Positions 56,446 through 64,000 of a DNA stretch of 64,000 bases are shown here, piece after piece. Below the pieces are notes generated by a model, which was given only the letters and a program-made list of their open reading frames with translations, had not been told where the DNA came from and ran no database searches. The DNA is from Alligator mississippiensis. Its lineage: Eukaryota > Chordata > Crocodylia > Alligatoridae. The stretch spans positions 263,510,954 through 263,574,953 of the forward strand of contig NC_081825.1 in assembly GCF_030867095.1 (NCBI RefSeq), written 5' to 3'. The translations under genes were made by a program, and so were the position numbers. Numbering within the stretch: position 1 is the first letter of the stretch; every line of letters begins with the position of its first letter.

Positions 56446-58206
56446 GGCAGTTTGGTCATTTATGCCTTTGAAAAGCTTAGAATAATTTTCAGTGTCATTG
56501 TCTTCCATTTTAAAGAGCCCGTTTCAAATATCAATATACAGAACCCCTCTCCTCACTGCCTTACGCTTGCTTTTATGATTTCCCCACCTTTTATTCTCAT
56601 TTTCTCTGAGTTTTCAGGGATTTTATTTTTGTTTCCAAATGTTCACCCCCCAATACTCACCCACACAAACCCCACACGCATTCACACTCTTCCCTCCCTT
56701 CCCTGTTATACCAATTTAGGAACTTACCACTATTGATTTAGCATCTGTAAACTTGAGCTCAGCCCCTCACAGATCTCAAGTGCTTAGCATAGCAGCTGTC
56801 TGTGATACCAGAGGGTGTCATTTCAAGTGTCCTTAGTAGCAGAGTGTGTGCCTATGGATCAGAGAACAACCAGGCCTGGGCCATTGAACAGTCTGCAAAT
56901 TTCCTGATGCCATTTCATACACACAGAAACACACCGCAGAGTACTGAGTGCTAGTCCTGTTCATTATTTGTGAGGAGCAGAAATGCTGCAGGGGCTACAT
57001 GGCCTCAGTGGGGGTTTAACAGAGTCAAGTCCTAGTTCTGGAGACTTAGATTTAAATTCCATGCAGATCAAACACAGAATGAAGTTAGTTGCTTCAGCCC
57101 AGTGCCCAAGGAACATCTGTTCATATTGCCAAGCTACCACGCACAGCAACTTGCTATGAGGCACAAGTCTGAGCCCTTCTTCAGACCCAGGTGACAGGCT
57201 GTCCTCAGCCAGGCAAGCTGTAAAGGGGACCTGGTCAGTCAGACTAGGAGTCAATGGCAGCTGGACGTGATGCTAGCCACATTGTTCCCTGGTGTATTCT
57301 TGGCTACGGAAACAGTCAGGCCTTAACCATGTTAGTCAGATGGGACGCCGAGTTCAGGCACCATGTATGGCTACTTAAAAAATGCAGCTTCTGTGAAGAT
57401 TATGTTGTCCTTTTCTAGTCTCAAGCGTTCCTCCAGGTTTCTATGAGGAAACGTTCAGGGTGTGAACTCCATGCCAGGTCCTCAAGCTTTCCCCATTCAC
57501 AGGCCACTTGTCACAGCTCTGCTCTTATTGTTCCAGGTTCCAGGTTTGTTTCAGGTTCAGAGAAGATTTCCTTTGATGGACTGTGAAGTTCAGGGGCTCT
57601 GTTGCTGCTTGCAGACCCCATGTTCCTACTCCTCCCTTTCCCTTTTGTCATCTAAGTGCCATCTAATGGTTTGCACTCTTCAGGATTGTCACGTGCTCTC
57701 TAAGGGCCATTTCCTGAAGCTGTGCACTGACATACTGGAAGCCTATAGCACTGCCCAGCTTCTTGTACTTTCCTTTGACTTTCTGACTTGTATGCCTGAA
57801 CTTCTTACTGAAATCATAGAATCATATAAACAGCAAGTGTTTTGTCCCTGGAGAACACATTAGACAAGTGAGTGGGCATCTCTTAGGGTCTGACCCACAG
57901 CACATTAACATTTGTGTAATTTACATCAGTTCTGTAAATCGGTGTAAATAACTCTAGGGGCCTTTTATACTGGAGTAGCTGCCACAGTAAGTGCTATTAC
58001 ACTGTCTTGCCACTAGCAAGTAGGGGAACATGTCAGCCTGGCAGAAGGTAGGACAGAGTAGCACCTTATAGAGTAATTCAGAGAGGAACAAGCTTTCCTA
58101 ACAACAGCTTGCTTGGTCAGGTGTTATGAATCTTAACAAAGCAATAGCATCTGACCAAGAAAGCTGTGGTTTATGAAAGTTTATGCCTGTCTGAATTAGT
58201 GTATAA
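56446..58206. other. intergenic, no recognised feature
   Basis: A pyrimidine- and CA-rich stretch lies at about 56640-56700. Nothing else is identified. Confidence 0.4.
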
Positions 58207-58586
58207 CAGGGCTGTCCAAATGGCTACCCATTGGTCCCAGCAGCTGCCTCTTCTGCTGTCATGCTGGAGGAGGATCTGGAGGTTTGCATGCCTTATGCAG
58301 CCTGTGGGGTGGAAGGCGGGGAGCCATGTGCCATCATCAGAGGGGCGGGAGGGTTGTGTGTCACTGTCAGAGCCTGTGTGAGGGCAAGGGGGCCATGTGC
58401 TGCTGGCAGGGACAGAAGGGGGCCTGCGTACTGCTGGTGAATCCTGCAGTGGGGGTGGGGTCCATGTGCCACTGCACAGTCTGTGTGGTGGGGAAATCTG
58501 GGGGGGAGGAGGCTGCCACCATCTTGTGACATGTGTGGCCATGTGCTAAAGCTACCTACCCCACTGCAGCAAATTGGACAGCCAGG
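58207..58586. mobile_element. hAT non-autonomous element, 380 bp
   Basis: The left end is CAGGGCTGTCCAAATGGC. The right end, read in reverse, is CCTGGCTGTCCAATTTGC, an imperfect terminal inverted repeat. Flanking 8-mers GTGTATAA and GTCTATCA agree at 6 of 8 positions. The interior has repeated CCATGTGCC and GGGGGC words at roughly 35-50 nt spacing. No transposase is present. Confidence 0.7.
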
Positions 58587-59590
58587 GTCTATCAGGGTAA
58601 AAAATGATGTGGGATTTCTCCTATGACAAAGCCTTTTATCCTGGGGTCCTACAGACAGACAAGCCCATTGTCCCAGCATAAATACCCGTGAAATAGCTAA
58701 GATAACACTTTTTCCCAGGACAACCAGAACTAATTCAAGTAATGATAATTGCCATTCAAGCTAGATGTGTAAATTACTGTCCTGCACCTATTTTGATGCA
58801 ACTCAAAATCGGGGATAATCAGACTCAGGATAAACTCAAAATACTGACAGCAGACTTACACGGCTAACCACCTTTCTCTGCCCAGGTAACAGACTGTTTG
58901 CAATAAGTTACCTGTGGCCATATGGTATCAACCACAATGTAGCTTACACCATTGTATTTTTATTGCTGTTTTTCCCAGGGTTACTCTCCATCAGATTCTA
59001 GTAAAGTAGGGTGTCGTTACAGGTTACTTTCAAATCATTCTAAAGGGGCTTGAAACAGGAGCATCTGTGTGATAAAGGGTGTTAAACTGTGCTAAGCACC
59101 CTCTAAGTGGCTGAAAGCAACTCTGTTTTGGGTGAGGGTTATCTCTGGGTTGTTCCACCTACCATGAGCTAGGGTATTGGTCTGCCTCACAGAATTAAAG
59201 TGACCAATCTGCAGTCATCCAGCACCCTAGGATGCACCACTCCCAGCCCCTCTACCCAACAAACTTTCCACCCTCCAAAGCTGTAGTGCCCAGGGGTGGT
59301 ACTGGCCCCAAGCCAACACCTGTACCCATACCCAGTATGACCCCATCCCATGTAACACCACATTGCCATCTCCAAGGACACCAGAAGATCTGATCCAAAC
59401 TCTTGGGCTGGGGGCCAAGCATACAGCCCTCCACGCCACAGGTTAAGCCTTTGTCTCCAATCCAGGTAGCTCTCCCCTAGCCAGGAGAATTGGTGGGGGG
59501 GGGGAAGGGTGTGCAGCTTCCCTCTCCGAACTCCCACATTCCTGGAAGGGAAGGGCTCAAGTGCAGCATCAAGTGCGGCAAGTGCGGCAA
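58587..59590. other. intergenic, no recognised gene
   Basis: Part of a 270-codon open frame on the minus strand (59187-59999) covers the end of this stretch. It has no recognisable domain and I do not call it a gene. Confidence 0.4.
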
Positions 59591-59593
59591 GAA

Positions 59594-59790
59594 CATGAAG
59601 CCCAGGGAGGCATGCTTCCCCAGGGTCTGTGCTGTTGCTGTGGTTATCCCCACATGGCTTTGCTCTGGGAGTGGAACCACTGGGTAGAGAGATCATGGAG
59701 CCCAGGGAGGCATGCTCCCCCGGTTTCCATGTTCTTGTTATGCTTAACCCCTGGGTCTCTGCTCCCAGAGAAGGGCTAAAGTCCTGGCTC
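59594..59790. repeat. about 100-bp tandem duplication
   Basis: GCCCAGGGAGGCATGCTTCC at 59600 recurs as GCCCAGGGAGGCATGCTCCC at 59700. The following text aligns loosely (CTTTGCTCTGGGAG against CTCTGCTCCCAGAG), giving two diverged units of about 100 nt. Confidence 0.7.
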
Positions 59791-60031
59791 CTGGCTATGC
59801 CCCTGCTTGCCAGGCCTTCTAGTGGCAAGCCACAGTTTTGCAGGTCAGAGACAGCATTAAACCTTAACCTGTGACTGCTCTGAAACTGGTTGAATTTCAG
59901 CACTGCCTTACATCCCACCAATTTAGAATGGTTTATTAAAGGAAACCTATAACCACACCCTAAATTATGATAATTTAAGGCAACATGTGGTGTGTTCACT
60001 TTTTTATTGCAGCGTAAAGGTGGGTTATACT

Positions 60032-60359
60032 TAGGGACCTACTTAGTTTGTGGTTTCATGGATTTTGCAGAAACTGCGAAATCCACGATTGTCCATGAGA
60101 TCTGTGAAATCAACAAAACAACCTTAATAAAAATAAAATGCTGGCAGTCAGCAGTCTTCACTGCTAGGAGAGGAAGGCACCGCTGACAAGTTGGCATGAA
60201 GGGCAGCAGACAAGATGGCAGCTGTCCCCTCATCCCTCCTCCCCTCCAACCAGTGCTAAGGATCAGGAGTGCCATGAAATGGCCATGAAATCGGCTCTGT
60301 GTGCCACTCACAGAGCTATAAAAAACCCTGTGTCTTGCTGTAATTTAAATAGGTCCCTA
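60032..60359. mobile_element. hAT MITE, 328 bp
   Basis: Begins TAGGGACCTACTTAG and ends AAATAGGTCCCTA, giving inverted termini TAGGGACCTA. Flanking 8-mers GTTATACT and GGTATATT agree at 6 of 8 positions. The interior has TTTCATGGATTTTGCAGA and GTCCATGAGATCTGTGAAAT words, as in TAGGG-ended hAT elements of turtles and crocodilians. It lies 113 bp upstream of the CR1 at 60473. Confidence 0.75.
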
Positions 60360-60472
60360 GGTATATTGGTGCAAATATATCATGTATATAAGCCCTTCTT
60401 TCTTCTCTAGTGTGTGTGTATGCACCACTACCCTGTACTGGACCTCCAAAAAAAAAAAGTGGGATTAAGTAA

Positions 60473-62377
60473 GTGGGACTTCCATGGCTGACCAGAGAAA
60501 TCCAGGGCAGCCTAAGGGCCAAAAGGGGAGCACATAAAAAGTGGAAACAAGGTGAGATCACTAAAGATGAATATACCTCCTCTGCTCATGCTTGTAGGGA
60601 GGCAGTTAGACGGGCCAAAGCTACCATGGAGCTGAGGATGGCAACCCAAGTAAAAGACAACAAGAAATTGTTTTTTAGATATATTGGGAGTAAAAGGAAG
60701 GCCCAGGGAGGAATAGGACCCCTGCTAAATGGGCAGAAACAATTGGTGACAGACAGGGGGGACAAGGCTGAACTCCTCAACGAGTTCTTTGCCTCAGTGT
60801 TCCTAAGTGAGGGGCACGACAAGTCTCTCACTGGGGTTGTAGAGAGGCAGCAGCAAGGCGCCAGACTTCCATACGTAGATCCTGAGGTGGTGCAGAGTCA
60901 CTTGGAAGAACTGGATGCCTTTAAGTCGGCAGGCCCGGATGAGCTCCATCCAAGGGTGCTGAAGGCACTGGCCGACATCATTGCAGAGCCACTGGCGGGA
61001 ATATTTGAACGCTTGTGGCGCACGGGCCAAGTCCCGGAGGACTGGAAAAGGGCTAACGTGGTCCCCATTTTCAAAAAGGGGAGGAAGGAGGAACTGGGCA
61101 ACTATAGGCCAGTCAGTCTCACCTCCATCCTTGGTAAAGTCTTTGAAAAAATTATCAAGGCTCACATTTGTGAGAGCCCAGCAGGGCAAATTATGCTGAG
61201 GGGAAACCAGCATGGGTTTGTGGCGGGCAGATCATGCCTGACCAATTTAGTCTCTTTCTATGACCAGGTTACGAAACGCCTGGACACAGGAGGAGGGGTG
61301 GATGTCGTATACTTAGACTTCAGGAAGGCCTTCGATATGGTATCCCACCCCATACTGGTGAACAAGTTAAGAGGCTGTGACTTGGATGACTACACAGTCT
61401 GGTGGGTGGCGAATTGGCTAGAGGGCCGCACCCAAAGAGTCGTGGTGGATGGGTCGGTCTCGACCTGGAAGGGTGTGGGCAGTGGGGTCCTGCAGGGCTC
61501 GGTCCTTGGACCGATACTCTTTAATGTCTTCATCAGTGACTTGGACGAGGTAGTCAAATGTACTCTGTCCAAGTTTGCAGATGACACAAAGCTATGGGGA
61601 GAAGTGGACACGCCAGAGGGCAGGGAACAGCTGCAGGCAGACCTGGATAGGTTGGACAAGTGGGCAGAAAACAACAGGATGCAGTTCAACAAGGAGAAAT
61701 GCAAAGTGCTGCACCTAGGGAGGAAAAATGTCCAGCACACCTACAGCCTAGGGAATGACCTGCTGGGTGGCACAGAGGTGGAAAGGGATCTTGGAGTCCT
61801 AGTGGACTCCAAGATGAACATGAGCCGGCAGTGTGACGAAGCCATCAGAAAAGCCAATGGCACTTTATTGTGCATCAGCAGATGCATGACGAATAGGTCC
61901 AAGGAGGTGATACTTCCCCTCTATCGGGCGCTGGTCAGACCGCAGTTGGAGTACTGTGTGCAATTCTGGGCGCCACACTTCAGGAAGGATGCGGATAACC
62001 TGGAGAGGGTCCAGAGAAGGGCAACTCGTATGGTCAAGGGCCTGCAGACCAAGCCCTACGAGGAGAGACTAGAGAACCTGGACCTTTTCAGCCTCCGCAA
62101 GAGAAGGTTGAGAGGCGACCTTGTGGCTGCCTTTAAGTTCATCATGGGGGCACAGAAGGGAATTGGTGAGGTTTTATTCACCAAGGCGTCCCCAGGGCTT
62201 ACAAGAAACAATGGCCACAAGCTAGCAGAGAGCAGATGTAGACTGGACATTAGGAAGAACTTCTTCACAGTTAGAGTGGCCAGGGTCTGGAACGGGCTCC
62301 CAAGGGAGGTGGTGCTCTCCCCTACCCTGGGGGTCTTCAAGAGGAGGTTAGATGAGTATCTAGCTGGGGTCATCTAG
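60473..62377 (+). CDS. CR1 ORF2 fragment: intact reverse transcriptase
   Basis: An uninterrupted 634-codon frame encodes the linker, reverse transcriptase and C-terminal region of CR1 ORF2. RT copies the LINE RNA at a nicked target. Visible are the fingers (KKGRKEELGNYRPVSLTS), motif A VYLDFRKAFDMVSH with its aspartate at residue 282, motif B GVLQGSVLGPILFN, motif C FADD at residues 368-371, the thumb region, and the C-terminal WNGLPREVV block. All three catalytic aspartates are present. The endonuclease is missing by 5' truncation, so the copy is not autonomous. The first codon is GTG; the true ORF2 start lay in the lost 5' part. Confidence 0.93.
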   Translation: MGLPWLTREIQGSLRAKRGAHKKWKQGEITKDEYTSSAHACREAVRRAKATMELRMATQVKDNKKLFFRYIGSKRKAQGGIGPLLNGQKQLVTDRGDKAELLNEFFASVFLSEGHDKSLTGVVERQQQGARLPYVDPEVVQSHLEELDAFKSAGPDELHPRVLKALADIIAEPLAGIFERLWRTGQVPEDWKRANVVPIFKKGRKEELGNYRPVSLTSILGKVFEKIIKAHICESPAGQIMLRGNQHGFVAGRSCLTNLVSFYDQVTKRLDTGGGVDVVYLDFRKAFDMVSHPILVNKLRGCDLDDYTVWWVANWLEGRTQRVVVDGSVSTWKGVGSGVLQGSVLGPILFNVFISDLDEVVKCTLSKFADDTKLWGEVDTPEGREQLQADLDRLDKWAENNRMQFNKEKCKVLHLGRKNVQHTYSLGNDLLGGTEVERDLGVLVDSKMNMSRQCDEAIRKANGTLLCISRCMTNRSKEVILPLYRALVRPQLEYCVQFWAPHFRKDADNLERVQRRATRMVKGLQTKPYEERLENLDLFSLRKRRLRGDLVAAFKFIMGAQKGIGEVLFTKASPGLTRNNGHKLAESRCRLDIRKNFFTVRVARVWNGLPREVVLSPTLGVFKRRLDEYLAGVI

Positions 62378-62465
62378 ACCCAGCACTCTTTCCTGCTTAT
62401 GCAGGGGGTCGGACTCGATGATCTATTGAGGTCCCTTCCGACCCTAACATCTATGAATCTATGAA
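60473..62465 (+). mobile_element. young 5'-truncated CR1 LINE
   Basis: The element begins in the ORF2 linker just upstream of RT, continues without interruption to the ORF2 stop (62375-62377), then has an 88 bp 3' UTR containing GAGGTCCCTTCCGACCCTAA and a terminal double ATCTATGA repeat ending near 62465. The truncation point is near 60473, or a few bases to the left. An intact long frame and a clean 3' end mark it as much younger than the copies at 2218 and 19990. Confidence 0.95.
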
Positions 62466-63595
62466 TAAGTATCCACTCTCCCCAGCTGCTCAGATCTTGG
62501 GCCACTGTTAATTTCTCAAATGTATCACAGGAGAAGTGAGTCCCAAGGAAGGACTGGAAAGAGGGCAGGGTGGTGGCTTTGCAGACTAGGTCAGGGCACA
62601 TGCTTCATACATATGGCTGGCTGTAGACATCTGCAGTGTTTTAAGAGAGGCTGTCAGGTGGGCAGATGGCTTCCCTTGGAACTACTTCTGTAATGCAGCT
62701 AGATGGGTCCTTTGTTCCTGGAGCCAAGGGTCAGGACTTGTCCAATCCAGGAGAACATGTGCCTGTGCTGTAGGCAGTCAGAGATCGCTGGAATAGAAGC
62801 AGGGCCAGAGGAGATGGGCAGTTTGGATGCCACCGCATTAGCAGCAGCTCCCGTGTTCTGGGTGGGCTCTCTCTCTGTCTCTGGGCACAGACTCTCCAGA
62901 TGAGTTATATGCCAAGCTTGATGCATCATTATGTTCTTTGCTCACGCTTTTGTTGAGTGGGTGCTTCAGTGTGTGCAGTTAATGGATATTTTAGCCCTGA
63001 AATAGCCCCCAGGAAAGAAAGCGCAGAGGCTCCTTAACAGATGCAACTTCAACACCAGCCTACACTTCAGGCATGAAAACAGACAGATGTCTCCGAGTGA
63101 ATGCAGCAAAATTACCATCCAGAAATGGGGCAGGAAAACAATCAGGCTCCTCTCCTGCATGCACAGGACACAAATGATGAGGAGACTTTTATTTCATTAA
63201 GTTAATTGGCAACAGTCCCTGAACTGTCAGGCTTAGACTTAACTTTGCCTCTGGGTCCTGGCAAAAGCTTGCTGCTCCTGTGTTTAACAATACAAATACA
63301 GAGCATAAACTTCCTTCTGTTTCTTAGGTACTGGCTCTGTCATCACTTTAGTAGCAATGGGAAGGAAAGGTCCTTCCTCTGGCTCTTGGTTTTCTCCAGG
63401 GAAGGAAATGGGGCTTCTCTCATTGAGCAGGTGCAGGTAGAATTCACACCTATGATCAAGTCCCCACTGCATTTTGCCAGAGCTTCTTCAGGAGATAGCT
63501 GAGACATAAGAATTTGCAAAGCCAGTGAGCGGCTCCAGGCTGTTAGAAAGTGTGGTCTTCAGGTGTATAGAAGGGTCCATATCATTTGCACAGAG
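62466..63595. other. intergenic, no recognised feature
   Basis: Nothing identified. Confidence 0.4.
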
Positions 63596-64000
63596 CAGCG
63601 GTGCCCAACTCATCTAGCCCCATGGGCTGGAGGAGGGGTGCGGGGCTGCTCTCTGGACAGGATATAGAGCATGAAGCTGTGTCATCGGGCCCACAGAGAT
63701 GGAACAGGGTGGTGGGAGTGCTAATTGCTGAAGTTCCAGGAGTTGTGGCCATTCCCCCCGCCCCTGGCAGCCCTGTTGAGCCAGAGAATGCGGTTCTGTG
63801 CTCTGGTTCTGGCCTGAGTAGCTCCCCACAGGTCTGGAAACTTGGTGGCAGGATGAGTGGTGGCAGCATTAATCGCTGCAGCTCCAGAGATCTGGCAATT
63901 AGCACAGTCACTGCTTGTCACACCACCCAGTTCCAGATTTGTGAGGAGCCTTGTGGGCCAAGTGACATGGCTCTGTGGGCAGTATCCAGCCCATAGGCTG
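63596..64000. mobile_element. hAT-like element, cut by the window end
   Basis: CAGCGGTGCCCAACTCATCT followed by AGCCCCATGGGCTGGAGG matches the left-end style of the hAT elements at 14347 and 18253. The right end lies beyond the window: the last bases (CCAGCCCATAGGCTG) still look internal. The family call is by similarity of the left end only. Confidence 0.55.

Noticed and set aside
1..64000. A previously undescribed multi-gene system
   Set aside because: Only one cellular gene is supported. All other long frames belong to LINE ORFs, repeats or chance, so no gene cluster beyond ADCK1 can be argued.

Overview
The window is vertebrate nuclear DNA. There are no compact operon-like ORFs. Short exons with GT/AG splice sites are spread over tens of kilobases among CR1 LINEs, hAT-type and other inverted-repeat elements, MIR-like CORE-SINEs, a 5S-rRNA-derived fragment and microsatellites. 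Abundant CR1 with ATCTATGA/ATTCTATGA tails, many non-autonomous hAT elements and introns longer than those usual in birds suggest a crocodilian (alligator-like), with a turtle second. That species call is inference.

The only cellular gene I can support is ADCK1 (aarF-domain-containing kinase 1), a mitochondrial UbiB/COQ8-type atypical kinase, on the + strand. The last seven coding exons are present: 9160-9318, 13934-14092, 18854-18970, 38737-38886, 39183-39380, 41711-41904 and 43276-43447. They join without a frame break into the C-terminal 382 residues, from just before the alanine-rich nucleotide loop to the stop codon. The KxGQ-containing N-terminal exons lie upstream of the window. The 3' UTR runs to about 44300, with AATAAA at 44280.

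Layout: 1-9159 is the 3' part of an ADCK1 intron, holding a decayed 5'-truncated CR1 (2218-4405) and a GC-rich hAT-like element (6248-7076). The introns from 9319 to 18853 carry three more hAT elements or fragments and old L3/CR1 pieces. The 19.8 kb intron 18971-38736 holds a near full-length CR1 (about 19990-24965) with an SGNH-esterase ORF1 remnant, split by a 958 bp solo LTR with 5-bp target duplications. It also holds a 1.1 kb inverted-repeat element (30091-31191), an old L3-type RT relic, a decayed minisatellite and a 5S-rRNA-derived sequence. From 44300 to 64000 the DNA is intergenic; in human, the gene distal to ADCK1 is NRXN3. This part holds MIR-like SINEs, hAT elements, several AT-rich stretches that resemble conserved noncoding elements, and a young 5'-truncated CR1 (about 60473-62465) with an uninterrupted 634-codon reverse-transcriptase ORF.

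I found no evidence of a new multi-gene system. The most distinctive items are the nested CR1/solo-LTR structure, the inverted-repeat element, the hAT elements with internal minisatellites, and the intact CR1 RT ORF.
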